NCBI GenBank assembly: GCA_946699065.1 | Contig: CAMPDV010000252.1 | Span: forward strand, 248,001 to 312,000 | Direction: 5' to 3' | Source of the DNA: Loxodes magnus | Taxonomy: Eukaryota > Ciliophora > Karyorelictea > Loxodida > Loxodidae | Length of the DNA: 64,000 nt | Shown here: positions 11,621 through 23,999 of the stretch, piece by piece | Numbering within the stretch: position 1 is the stretch's first letter | Layout: each line of letters begins with the position of its first letter | Position numbers and translations under genes: made by a program | Notes under the pieces: model-generated | Databases searched by the model: none | What the model was told of the DNA's origin: nothing | Seen by the model: only the letters and a program-made list of their open reading frames with translations

Positions 11621-14600
11621 AAAATAATTTAAATTTTTAATTTCCACAGCATTTACTTTCTTTTTATTATTTACATATTTTTTATTGCAATTTTTTTATT
11701 TTTAATTAAGTAAAATTATATTTTTAACTTTTCTTTCAAATTATATTAATAAATTGATTATCTTCATCATTTATCATTCTATGTTAAAGTCTTTAGAGTT
11801 TTTATATCAAGTTTTTCATTTTTACAGTATTAATTCAAATTTCACTTATTATTTTATTTTAACTTTATTTACGATATTTTTTAAGTTTTATTTATTCATC
11901 AATTTAGTTATTATTTTTAAAATTGCTTCTTTACTCTAAATTATTTAATGCTTCGAGCATTTAATTGTTTTTTACAAAATTAGCAATAAATTTTTATAAC
12001 AATTTTTAATTTTATTATATATCATATTAAATAGATTTAAAAATATTTATAAGAGTATTATGATTTCAGTTTTTTTTCTTATTTTTCTCAAATCTTTTTA
12101 TTATCTTTTTATATTTTTACTATTTTAGATTAAACAGGGTATATGATTTCAATTTTTTCACTTTTAATTATATTTTTTTAATTATTTTTGTTTATTTAGT
12201 AGATTTTTAATATTTTAGTTTTCTCTCTAATTTTTTTAATTTTTATTATTTTCAATAACTTTAGTACTTTCTACCTTTCTGTTTTTTTACATTTTTGAAT
12301 TCTAATCTTCTCGAAAATTTGGTTTTAACATTAAATATCATTTTTATATAAATTTAAACTTATTAAAATGTTCATAAAAAATTTATGTATTTTTCGGTTT
12401 ATGGTAAAAATAAAAATATAATTTTAACAATAACTGGATTATAAAAATTTATCCTTGTGAGCAAATAATTGATATCAATATAAAAATTTTTGAATAATTT
12501 AAATTCAATTTTATAATAAAATTTACTATTATATACGCTTATTTAAATAAAATATTATATTTAATAAAAAATTATTGAAGTTGTTTTTTTTAATTTTTTA
12601 TAACTTAATTTTTTTTCTAAAATGTATAATTTTTAATCTTTTACAAAAGTTCATATATTAAAAATGCATAATTAAATAATTTGAATTATAAGGAATAAAT
12701 TAATTTCAGTGATGTTTAACAAATAAAAAAGAGTAAAATATGTGGTTAAATTTATTAAAAATATGAGAAAATTTTATATTTATTAGCTTTTATAGTCTTA
12801 AGAGATGTAACTTATTTCTCTATTTTCAAATTTTATTTTTATAGCAGTATTTAACAGTTAAATTGTGGTTAAGCTAATAATGATAGAGCCACATTAATTA
12901 ATTATTGTTTTTATTTTTGCAAATTTTTTTATGAATATATACAAGAATATACTTTATTTTAATGTCAATTTCTTTTAAATCTTTAAGAGCATCATTTTTA
13001 TAAAAAATGTTTCATATATTGCATAAAAGTTTTCACCTTTGGATTTTTTACTGTAAAATTATATTTTTAATGCTACTTTTGCTTTGCATACTTTTTTAGA
13101 TTTTTTTAATTTTTTAGTAATATTTTTTAAGTTTTTTTACATTTTTAATCAGATATATTTTATATAAAGTTTAAATAAAATACCATAATAAAATTAAAAG
13201 CATAAAGAAAAGCCTATAAATAAAATACTTTTATTTTAAAGAGCTGCACATCAACGAGGTACTACGTGCTCTATAATCAAATTTATTTATTTAATGCAAA
13301 TAATAAATTTTTGAGATAATTATAGAAGTAATTTATTTAATTAAATTTTATTAGACGCAAAATTGAAGAAGCTAAACGTATGATCAATAATAAAATAAAT
13401 TCATTTTTAATTTAATAAATAAAAATAATAAAATTTGATAAAAATTAAAATTAACAGAGTAAATTGTATAAATTTAATTGATAAAGCTTTTTGAAAACTT
13501 GAAAGATTAAATAATTTTTTGCAAAATCGGATGTTTAAAATTTATTTCGAAATTTATTATCTTTTTAAACAACGATTAAGCTTTTAAATAAGAACGTGAA
13601 AAATTACAAAATATTTTAGCAAAACAATGGAAAAACATTAAAATTATTTAAAAATATAATCCAACATGCTTTGAAGTTATAAACAAATTAAACCACAATG
13701 CTAACATCTTTAATAAAATAAACGAGTAATTATTGTAATATAATAGTTAATTTTATTAAGCAATAAAAAGAAGATATTTAAAAAATTAAAAGGAATTAAT
13801 AGTTTCAAAAATTGTTCTTTATATCCAGTAATCTTGAAATCGTCTTTTCTTGAATTAAAGGATACTTTATGATCTCATTAGTTCGCCACCCTTGCTTATA
13901 GTTTGACTTTGCAGCTGAGCCTATTTCATCTAAAAACTATTTCTAAAATTGTTAAATTTACAATTATAAATTTGTTTATATATTAAGCTTGATTAAATTA
14001 TCATATTAAAAATAGGTCTTTCACCGTGATTCTTTTTTATTTTCAAAAATTAGGCTCATTACCAGCATATTTTAAAATGATACTCTTAGATATAAATATC
14101 TCGTAGTTTTTATCTTATGATTTATTACTATTTATTTCTATATTCATGGTATATTTCTAAATTATAAAATGATTATTTAAATAATTTCTTATCCTTGTGC
14201 TTATTTTTCTTAAGTTTCTTTTATTTTATATTGTTACTAAGATAAATAAAATTAAAATATTTGAGGGATTTAATTAAATTATTTGTACCATTCATCTAGT
14301 TTATATACCATTTACGATTATATGTTAATTTTTGCATCTTCTATAGACGTAAAATATAGATTTAATTCTTCGCCTATTTTTCATATATATATTCTAATTT
14401 TTCAATCTTTAATCTGTTTTTTTTAAATTCTCATTATAGATTTTATATCTTTAATCAAAAAATTCATGAGATTATTGTACTTTATTTTTTAAAGGCGATT
14501 ATTCATTTTAAATAGATGTTTATTCTTATTTTTTTAGATATTCATTGGGAGAGATATGTTTTTTCTAAGATGTCTTTTATATTATATATTTAATAAAATG

Positions 14601-14850
14601 AAAAAAAAGAGTAAAGATCTAATGCAAACAGAAAATATTAAAATTCAATATTTTAGAAATAGAAGAAAAAAAGCTATTAGTGCATTTTTTTAACATTTTT
14701 CCAAAAAACTCTTAACATTTTTTTTAATGGATGATAAAAAAATAAAGGAAAAATTAAAAAATTTTATAAAGATAAAAATATATATAAGTATATAAAAATA
14801 TCTTAATACTATAAAATAATTAAATGCAAATAAAAAAGGCTAAAAAATGA
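11621..14850. other. AT-rich spacer with a short shared coding relic
   Basis: 11,640-12,000 resembles 57,480-57,750 in the same orientation. At 13,239-13,330 the plus strand reads K-S-C-T-S-T-R-Y-Y-V-L-Y-N-Q-I, matching K-N-C-K-P-L-R-C-C-T-L-Y-Y-Q-I at about 52,365-52,415, so this is a tiny relic of the same unknown sequence. Otherwise nothing supportable is visible. Confidence 0.45.
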
Positions 14851-14857
14851 AACTATT

Positions 14858-15380
14858 CAAATGCAGACTGCTAGAATTAAACTAAACTCTATGGAGGATT
14901 GCTCCTCCCTTTTTAAATTTTCAATAATAAATAAATATGATTCCTCAATTGATATAACCTTCTCGTTTTGGTTGAATTTATTTTATTCTGCTTATAGAAA
15001 GTTTTTTGTTACTTCAAAATTTTTCATATATTTATTCCTATTTTTTCTATTAGCTCAATCCTTTTCTTGCTCTGTTCGTATTAATAGTTCTAAAGCTACT
15101 TCTAGCATTCTAATTTTTTATATATTGCTTCCTTTATTGATTCAGTAATTTAGACTCAATACAACTCCTTTCTATAAATTTAACTTTTTCACAAGCAATT
15201 AAATAACTTAATTTGCTCTAAATTCTATTTTCCTAAATTATTTTTTTGTTAAATAATCAATATTGTCTTAACAGATGTCTTACTTCCTACAGAATCAAAA
15301 TCTTAACATATTTCTCTGATTACAAGTATAAGCTAATTTGCTTCTCTCAATATGTAAAGTATCCCAATTGCTTATTTTAA
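14858..15380 (-). pseudogene. Unidentified coiled-coil coding relic
   Basis: Minus-strand frames (TAA/TAG as Gln) read Y-I-L-R-E-A-N-Q-L-I-L-V-I-R-E-I, then I-T-E-S-I-K-E-A-I-Y-K-K-L-E, then after a shift M-K-N-F-E-V-T-K-N-F-L-Q-A-E and I-E-E-S-Y-L-F-I-I-E-N-L-K-R-E-E. Composition is rich in Glu, Lys, Gln and Leu with heptad-like spacing, unlike the surrounding spacer. The plus-strand ORF at 14,861-15,148 is the reverse-complement shadow. No knuckle is visible, so I cannot place it in the ZK families. Confidence 0.4.
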
Positions 15381-16379
15381 ATGAATTGTTTTTTGACTTA
15401 TGAAAAGAAACTGACTAAATTTAATTTTTTTAATTTAAGTTGCTTATTTAAACTATAAATTTGTATTTACATAAAGAATTTATTATTATTTTTTACATTT
15501 AAATATATTGAATTATACTTTAAATTATCTAGTTTCTAAATTTAAATATTGTACAAATATTATCGATATATTATATACTAAAATTTTAATTTACTTTTTA
15601 TCAAATAGTTATTTTCTTTTTTCTGTTTCAATTTGTTCAGATAATATTAAAACCGTTTTTAGTTATTCAACATTAGAGCGAAAAAAGTTTTTAATAAGTT
15701 AACACTTAAATAAATAGATATATAGAAATTTATTTTCAGAATATTACTCTAAAAATAAATAAATAATTTCTATATTAAAGCGAAGTTTATAAATACTAGG
15801 TAATTTTTATGGAGAGTCTTATATATTATTTTAAGATATTTTATAAAGTTTACATGGACATTATATAATTTATTTTATTTTTGACTGATAAAAAATAATA
15901 TTTAATATACATTTTTTAATATTACAAATTATTATATTTTTTTAATTACTTATTAAATCAAAAGTTAATTATTATATTTAAATATTTTCTTTAAAATAAA
16001 AAAATAAAAATTCAAGTTTGTAACAACTAAAAAATTTGAATAAATGTTTTAATTTTTAAATACCTAAAAAATATTTAATAAATATGACTTATAAATTTAA
16101 TGCAAATTTTACATTTCTTTTGTAGTAAGTTCAAAAATAATTTTTAGAAAAACAGATGATTTTTAATGTAATTTTGAAATAGTAAAAAATAAAAGATAGT
16201 TTTAATAAATTTTTGAAAATTTTTGACAAAATAAATAGAAATATAGTTTAAAATATATGATTAAATTAAAAAATTCTATCAGATTTCATCAAAGATACAT
16301 CAAATAAAAACTGAAAGATATAAAGTTAAAATTAAAAAAATACAAAAATTATTTATCAAAGGTTTAAGCATTATCCATA

Positions 16380-17060
16380 GATAGATATTCATTTCCTTCT
16401 ATCATTTGTTCATTAAATGATTTATAATGTAATATTTGATTAAATTCAATCTTTTTCTTCTTAAATTTCTTTTTTTATTTAAGTTTACAGTAATTTTTTA
16501 AGTATAAGGAATTTTGATATCCTTTATTGTTTTTATGGATTGTAAAAAGGTAGAAAATTATTTATTTACTTTTTTTCTATTTAAGTTTCATTTTTTGATT
16601 TTTTTTCGCCTTTTTAATTTTGCAACTTATTTGATTTTACAGTTCTTTCTATTTCTATAGTCTTATTCCATTTTATAATATTGATTTTTTAGCAAAGTTT
16701 ATAAATAAATTTGTTTAATTATTTTGCATATTCCTAAAGACATTTTTATCTTTTTCATAAGGAATAGACTGGATAAATTTACCGATTTAATTGATTTTTC
16801 ATTGTCCTTTTTAAGTCTCTTAATCTCAACTTTAAGTTAGATTCTACTTGATTTAATTACTCGAAACTTATTTATTCAGTTGTGAAAAATTCTGAGAGCT
16901 CTTAATGAATATTGCTTTTTCTATTTTTTCGACTTTACTTCTTATATTAGAGTTGAAAATAATGGCAGTATTTTAGTGTTGATTTTTCTTTTTCCTATAA
17001 TTATTCGAAAGTTAAAAATCCTACTTTTTCTTTAGAGATTAGATAAAATATTTTGATTAA
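16380..17060 (-). pseudogene. Possible degraded ZK-B-like unit
   Basis: The minus strand reads a coil L-N-Q-V-E-S-N-L-K-L-R-L-R-D-L-K-R-T and, about 200 bp further on (near 16,640), a stretch that aligns to the knuckle half C-K-S-N of the 37.9-kb copy with an inserted base. Base composition is slightly elevated. Ligands cannot be confirmed and no tail or target duplication is seen, so this is only a candidate. Confidence 0.25.
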
Positions 17061-17969
17061 TATTTACAATATTAACTTACCGGTTTTGCACTTTACATTA
17101 CGTTATCATATTTAATTCTATCATTAAATAAAACTAAAGCTAATATTTTATCTTTTCTTCTTTCATTTTTAATATTTAAGTTTTATTTAATATTTTTATT
17201 TTTTTATCTTTCAATTTAAATATTTTTCAATAACATATACTTTTATATTTTTATTAATAGGCATTTTTTAATTTTTTTAATTGAATTCTTTTTACGATTA
17301 TTGTTGAAATATATCATTTTACTATCAGTTTTAAAATTTGACTTTAAATCTTTAATAATCTTTAATTAGCTATTTTTTTATATGCTAAACAAAAATTGCT
17401 TATTCTTTGTCTAATATTAAGCGTTTAATTTTTTAAGCTTTGAATATCTTTATAGATCAATATAAATATAATAAGAGTAAAAAAAGTGTAAAATAAAATT
17501 ACTAAATGAATTCTATATAAGTATTTAGAAATTGGACTTGTTAGTTACAAAGAAAATAAGTAGTATTTTTAATAAGTTATAAAGAAAGAAAAATAAATGA
17601 AAAGAAAGATGAAAATTATAAAATTTGAAATTGCTCTTTCTATGAAATAAATAAGTTAGTAGCGAATCTGATTAAAATTTTAAAATAATATAATCTGATG
17701 ATATTATAATAGTTTTTAAAAAAGCATAATACTTCTTAAAAATAAAAGAAATATCATTCTTTGAAATTCATAAAGAATATATAAGTTAAAAAATAGAATA
17801 AATTCACTACTTTAATGTAAAAGTTTAACACAAAAGTAAATAGAAGATAATAAATTTTAATATTATATACAAAGTAATGAAGAAAATGGAAAATTTTTAT
17901 TATTATAATTTACAAGTTGACAATTTACGTTTTAATGAAAAAATTTGCAAAAGTTTTAAATTATAATAA

Positions 17970-18290
17970 TATGTTTTAAAGAAATCTCAAAAACTCCAAG
18001 TGAGCAAGATTATGAAGCTTGAAAAAAAGCTTGATATTTTTTGTAAAATATTGAAATGAAGAAGAAAAATTCGGAAAAATAATTTGAAAATTTTCTTTAA
18101 AGAAGTCTATATAGCTTTGTGTAATAAACGTAAAGAAGTTTGAAAAATAAGCTGAATAAAATTTCTTAAAAAGTAAAATGAAGAAGAAAAATAAGAAAAA
18201 GAGTTAGAAAATCTGTTTTAAAGAAATCTATAATGCCTTGAGTTAACAACATTATGAAGTTTGGAAAAGTGAGCGTGTTAACATTTCTAA
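17970..18290 (+). repeat. Minisatellite, about 121-bp units
   Basis: About 2.7 units of a purine-rich repeat. The phrase agaagaaaaat begins at about 18,059 and 18,181, followed each time by a t/g-ttgaaaat-like end and t-ttaaagaaatct. The same unit recurs about 2.7 times at 46,030-46,340, and as a single unit at 26,280-26,330. Confidence 0.6.
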
Positions 18291-18299
18291 ATTTTAAAA

Positions 18300-19970
18300 T
18301 CAGAAAAATTCTAAAATTTATTCTTTCATAAAGAAAAGAAACTTTAAGAAATTAAAGATGCTATTTTATAATCTATATATTATGTAATTAAGATATTTAA
18401 ATTATTTCAACTTCAAAGCAAATTTCAATTATTGACTTAAGGAAAAAATAAATTAAGATTAAATATAAGAGGAGTAGAGCTTTATTAGTTTATTTAATTA
18501 AAAATGAACTGCTTATTTCTTGTTAAATAAAAGATAAAACATTTATTATGTTATTATATCTTTATTATAATAATATTATAAATAAAACTAAAGCACTATT
18601 AGTTTTGTATATTAACAGAAAATTTAAAAATGTAAATGAATTTTTTATAAAAAATAAAAATTAAATTTATTTGAAATAAATAAAAATCATAATAATAAAT
18701 AATCTTTTTAAAGACATATATGATAAATTTAATATAGAACAAAAAAAGTTTAAATAGTAAATATAGGGAATTTAGCAAAATTATAAAATAAAAAATAAGT
18801 TAATAGTATCTTACGCACGTATTTTTGATGAAAATTAAATTTTTTTTTAAGATGTATAAAAACATCATTAATTTTTTTAATTAAAAAATAGGATATAATT
18901 AAAATTTTTAAATATCTTTAATTATTTTAAATCTCTTGAAGCAAGTGATAAATCATTCGTTGGGCAAGAATTTATATCGTAATGATAAAACAAAAATCAG
19001 TAATACAATAATGAATATCATTAAAAAAAAAACTATAGTTAAAATTATATAAGTAATTGATTATATTTTCAAAATTTAAATTATATAATACGATTAAAAA
19101 GTATAAAAGTTATAAAAAATTAATCATTCGAATAGAATTCAAAATTTATTTTAAAACTTGTAAGTAATTAAGTTTGATTTAATTAAATATTAATAAATTT
19201 TATGCTTGCAATAATCAAAAATAAATAAAAAAAATGATTGAATTAAATAAAACCAACTGCATTAAAATTTATAAATTTAAAAATTAAAATAAATGCAAGC
19301 ATCATAAAAATATAACTAATAAAATTTATTATTTATAAAATTTAAGGCTGTAAGATTTTTTATAAACAAATTAATTTTAAAAACTAAAATTTTATAAGAG
19401 CAAGTTTTGCTAAGTAAAATGTTAGTCTTTAATATAAATTTATAAATATTTAAATATTTAAATATTTAGATAGCAATTAAATCTTCTATTTAGAAGGTAA
19501 ATATATTTTAATAATTATATTAATTTCATTATATTAATTGCATAAGTAAATTCAATTCATTTTTACATTAAACATTAAGAATTATTTAATTATGCATTTT
19601 TATTTTTCTGCCTAATATAATTTTTATTATTTTGTTATAAAAATATAAAAATTAATAATAAATCAGTATTTATGGAAATATCGCATTTACTAATGAATTG
19701 ATATTTTCTTAATTATTAGATGATTTTATATTTTAATAATCTTTATATTTTTATTACATTTAAGCTAAATTAAAATTAGATTCATTAATATTAATAAAAT
19801 AAATATTCATAAAATAATATTAAAAAATCTATTTCAAAATTATTTCTAAATATCTTCTGATCTATTTAAAGATATTAGAATTATTAAATTAAAAATAATC
19901 TATTTTAATAATTTAAAAACTTATCTGCTAATTAAAATAAATATTATTTTTCAAATTTATAAATTCAAAA
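18300..19970. other. AT-rich spacer
   Basis: Very high A+T with short direct and palindromic AT words. No frame under the ciliate code shows a protein-like composition, and I see no RNA gene. Confidence 0.5.
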
Positions 19971-19973
19971 AAA

Positions 19974-20597
19974 GATGTCAGGATTCAGATTAAGATTTTT
20001 TGCAACTCCAAGAAAACAGTAGTTAAAAACATTTTAGAAAAACTTGTAAAAGGATAAAAATACAAAAAAGTTCAATAAATTGAGCGTTTCACTTAGAAAG
20101 AGAAACCTAGGAAATAGAAAAAAACATTGAGCAAACGGAATTTCAAATTTTAGCACAGAAAAAAGAAAGACAAAATTAGTCTTATAAAATGGTGCTAGGA
20201 AAAGGTAAAAAATCTGAAGAAAGATAAGAAAGAGATTGATGGGAAAACATGAAATAACATAGGACATAAATTTCAGATTGAAATATATGAAAGAGGCCTT
20301 AGTTTTTTTCCAAAGCGATTAAAAAAATAATTACAGCCAATCTTAAAACTAGCAATAGATACAGAAATATTTTGGCAGAATAATTAAAATTATAAAAAAT
20401 AATAAATAAAATTGAATGAGAAAGATTATGTTGTAACTATTTTGAAAGCATTTACGAAAAAAATGATATCAAGTATTATCTAGGTGAAAGAAGAGATCAA
20501 ACACCGCATGCATAAGCAAGGAGAAGAGTTTTATAGATTTGTAAACTTTTATATTTAAGATCAAGAATGTTTTTTTAATTGGCAGGAAAGTTTTTGA
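19974..20597 (+). pseudogene. Unidentified basic ORF with one internal TGA
   Basis: One frame stays open for about 200 codons if TAA/TAG are Gln, interrupted by a single TGA at 20,250-20,252, and ends at TGA 20,595-20,597. No start is obvious. The frame is open upstream into AT-rich spacer, and I place the beginning at the composition change. The first third is very basic (K-R-N-F-K-F-Q-H-R-K-K-K). After the TGA comes N-N-I-G-H-K-F-Q-I-E-I-Y-E-R-G-L-S-F-F, then I-K-L-N-E-K-D-Y-V-V-T-I-L-K-A-F-T-K-K, ending G-E-E-F-Y-R-F-V-N-F. A similar ending, K-G-E-S-Y-R-L-L, closes the 23.4-23.85 kb relic, so the two may be distant copies. I do not recognise the family. Confidence 0.5.
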
Positions 20598-21155
20598 AAT
20601 ATCTCCAAAAAACGCCAAAATTTAATTTATCTTGTTTTATCAAATTTAAAATAATGAAGAGATTTTATTTGATAATATAAATTAATAAAAATTGATTAAT
20701 TCAATTCCATAACTTTAACGAAACTTTGAAAAAGCCATCTATTTATAATAAATTTATAAGCAATAAAAAACTTAATTTATTTGAATAAATAAAAAAGATA
20801 TAATCACTTAAAATAGTTGTGGGGCATAATTTTAAGAATAAATAAATATACGGATAAAATTTTCTGACTCTAAATATAAAATTTTCAAACAATTAAAAAA
20901 AATTAATAAATTTCTTATGCTTGTTATCATTTTAATTTTATGAAATAAGTTTAATGTATCTGCTTCTTTTTTATCTAATCTTTATAATTCCTTTAAGTTA
21001 GGATAATAATTTAATTAAATATATTTTATGAAAACAAACTTAATAATCTTCAGTTTATAAATTTAAAGAAATTTAGCAAAATAGAAAATAACTGTTATTT
21101 TTACTTTTATTTAAATAATTTAATTAATATTTTACGATTAGTATATCTTTAGGGA

Positions 21156-21207
21156 ATGAAAAGTTCAAAATTTATACGGTTATGAAAAGTTCAAAATTTA
21201 TACGGTT
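21156..21207 (+). repeat. Perfect 26-bp tandem duplication
   Basis: Two identical adjacent 26-bp copies, the unit starting atgaaaagttc and containing tatacggtt, followed by a partial third start (atgaa). It is isolated in AT-rich spacer and I can assign no function. Confidence 0.9.
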
Positions 21208-21926
21208 ATGAACAGGAATGCTCAGTTAATCTGAGTTTTTATATATTTATTCATTTTTAATCATTTTATTTATATGATTAGTAAAAATCCTAAAATTTTA
21301 CTTTATTTAAAATTAACTTTAAATGATGATTAATTATTTTAAAATTTAATTTTCTTTTTGTTCATTTTTTTATTTTTTTTTATTTAAAAAAAAGTTATTT
21401 TTTCTTTTTTAAATTTATTAAAAAAATTAATTAGTTTAATAAAATTGATTTTTACTATCTACAAGTTTAATGTATTATTTTTTTGCAAGATAGTCTTTAG
21501 GGAGTTAAATTTTTCTTTCAGCTCCAAGATTTTTTTCGCAATAAGTTAACATATTTTAGTTCAATTTTATATTAAAAAAAAATTTATATTTAATATTTAA
21601 AATCGATTTATTTTCTTTTTTTAGATTATTTTAATCTTTTATAACTCTTAGTTTTTTCTATATATTTGTTGTTTTTTGATAATTCATAAGAGTATAAATT
21701 TGTTTCTGATAGAAAAATTTTATATTAATGATTCTTTCTTGATTTTATTATATTTTACTGTTATTAAAAAAAATTTAAATCTTTTTGAGGTCGAATTTTT
21801 CAATTTAATCTCTTTCTTACATTTGATAGTAACTTAACTTATTTAGTAACTTTTAGACAATTACAGCTAAGTGTCACAAATCATGCTATTTTGATTATTA
21901 ATCTTATTTTAATAGTAAAATTAATA

Positions 21927-22390
21927 ATAATAATATTAATTTTGAGTTTTCCGTTTTAGGGATTTCCAACCCCGTCAGGACAGCAGTTCATGCTCCCTGC
22001 TATTAAATATAAATATTTGGGACGTCCAATTTTAGGGAGATTGGGAACTCGGGTTTCTCCAGCTTTTCCTTCCTTTTATATGGTTCTATCTTGATCTTGT
22101 ATATTGAACCATCTGGGTTGCAATACATTCTTTTCATCCTTGCTTCTTCTTTTTTCTTCTTTTGTTGTTCTTTTATCCAATAGTTTCTTTATTTTATTAG
22201 AATTTCTAACACTTCCGATAAAAATGTCATACGCTTCCACAGCAGAAACATTTCTTTTTTATTTTGAATTATTTTCCTTGATTTGTTTGTTCTTTCTAGG
22301 CTTCGATTTCCATTTGTATAAATCCAGTTTCGCTTTACTCTTTCTTAAAAGTTTACAATTTCTATTCTACTTTTCCGAGTCTATAGTAAA
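21927..22390 (-). mobile_element. ZK-A Gag-like element, 5' truncated
   Basis: Minus-strand copy matching the 3' half of the 10.7-kb unit. The TTA tail is at the left (aataataataatatt) and homology stops near 22,390, as expected for 5' truncation. The knuckle at 22,250-22,209 reads CFCCGSV*HFYRKC with all four ligands intact and TGA before His, at the same codon as in the 10.7-kb copy. The frame closes with a TGA (22,136-22,134) overlapping an ATG (22,137). From that ATG another frame encodes M-Y-C-N-P-D-G-S-I-Y-K-I-K-I-E-P-Y and F-P-I-S-L-K-L-D-V-P before a TGA near 22,000. The plus-strand ORF at 22,104-22,403 is a shadow. Confidence 0.8.
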
Positions 22391-23376
22391 ATTAAAAAAT
22401 TAATTTTTGATTTCGCTCTAAATAACATTTTTATTCGTTTATTTTTGGTTCTAATCCACAATAGTTAAATTAGTCTTGATCATAGAGATTATGAGTTTCT
22501 TTAACGAATTGATAAAAAGTTTTCCAAATTAAACTTTTTAAGATCTGTGCTCTGTTAATAAAATTGATAAAATAAATTTTTAACTTAAAAAAGTATTTCA
22601 AAGCTTTATCGATATTTATGACCTACAAAAAAAGAAATTATAATTTCCTTTTAATTTTAATTATTAAAATTACAAAGTAAGCAATTAGATTAAGAAATAT
22701 ATAAAAGTAATCTGATTTAGAGTTCTAAATTTTATGAAAACATGATTTTCTAATAAAAAACATATAAATATAGCAATAAATTTTATTTAATAGATACTTT
22801 ATTAAAACAATAAGTAAAGAAGAATTAAAAGTTATAATTATGATAAATAATAAACATATCATTACTATACACTTTTCATAATTTTATTAATTTATATTTA
22901 TTAATTAGCACAGTTTTTACTAAGATTGATACTTTAAGAGCATTTTAGTTCTAATAAAATATATAAATATTCTACTTCTCTATCCTACTATTTTATAATT
23001 TTGGAATTCTATCAATTTTAACTATTTAGAAGATTGTCTTAAGATGTTTTAATCATGTAGTCAAAAATAAATACATTATACAGACTTGCTAACTTAATTA
23101 AAGAATCTATTTAAAAGATAATTACTTTATTATTTACTATCAATAAAAGTATTCAATATTAAATTTTTATCATATATTAAAAAGTCAAGATTATGTGAAG
23201 ATTCTTTGATTCTAATATATCTTTAATAGTTAATTAATAATCTTCAATAAAATAAAAAATAAGAGAAAGCATTTTTATATTATTTATTAAGAAAGCTTCT
23301 AATAGAGTAATTAATTTTGACAACTGATATGAGAAAACAATACTTCGCATAAATAAAAAAATTAGTATGAAAAATT

Positions 23377-23727
23377 ATGAAACTCACTTCAGTTAAAATG
23401 TAGAAATATTAATGGATAGTAACTTATCAGAAAAAGAGGTCAAACAATGAAAAACATCATTTTAATTTTGCAAGAATAAGATAAAAAGAACTAGAAGAAC
23501 AAGAAAAAATTAATACAGAGAATAAAAGAAAACTGGAATAAGTCAGACACGAATCCTAATAGAGTGATTGTGTTCCAATTGAAATATATAAAAGAAAAGA
23601 ACTAAAACCAAAAAAAATTAGAGATCTATGCAAAATTTCGAAAATTGATGATACCTACGACGGAAATGTCCGTAGCAAGAGAAAATAAGAAGATTAATCG
23701 GGAGATCAATCTGATACAAAATAATGA
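23377..23727 (+). CDS. Unidentified 116-residue ORF (repeat copy 1)
   Basis: ATG at 23,377 to TGA at 23,725-23,727 with TAA/TAG as Gln and no interruption. The product is highly charged: a coil around K-E-L-E-E-Q-E-K-I-N-T-E-N-K-R-K-L-E, then P-I-E-I-Y-K-R-K-E-L-K-P-K-K and a hydrophilic end. An overlapping frame from ATG near 23,648 (E-M-S-V-A-R-E-N-K-K) runs through L-T-E-K-T-R-I-T-R-R-K-L to K-G-E-S-Y-R-L-L with one TGA shared by both direct-repeat copies, so the true frame of the 3' half is uncertain. The counterpart at 43.1-43.57 kb is frameshifted. I cannot assign a function. Confidence 0.4.
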
Positions 23728-23999
23728 CTTTCTTTCCATCGGATTATGAGAAGATCTGACGGAAAAAACGAGAATTACCAGACGGAAGCTAATATGCTTT
23801 TTAGAGAAAGGAGAATCTTACAGACTTTTAAAACTTTTAAAAATTTTAGTAAATAGGTTATTTTACTTTGAATTGAATATAAAAAATAATTAATTATTTA
23901 TAAAATTAATAGTGATATAGAAAACCTTTAAAGTTTTTAACTTAAAAAGTTTAAAAAATAGTTGAGCTTTCCTTTACTATATAATTTCTAAAAGTTATA

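Noticed and set aside
23715..23735. TGA in copy 1 against TGG in copy 2 at the same direct-repeat position, as further evidence for Trp recoding
   Set aside because: In the alternative frame, which is shared better by both copies, these bases are GAC and GGC codons, so the comparison is not informative.
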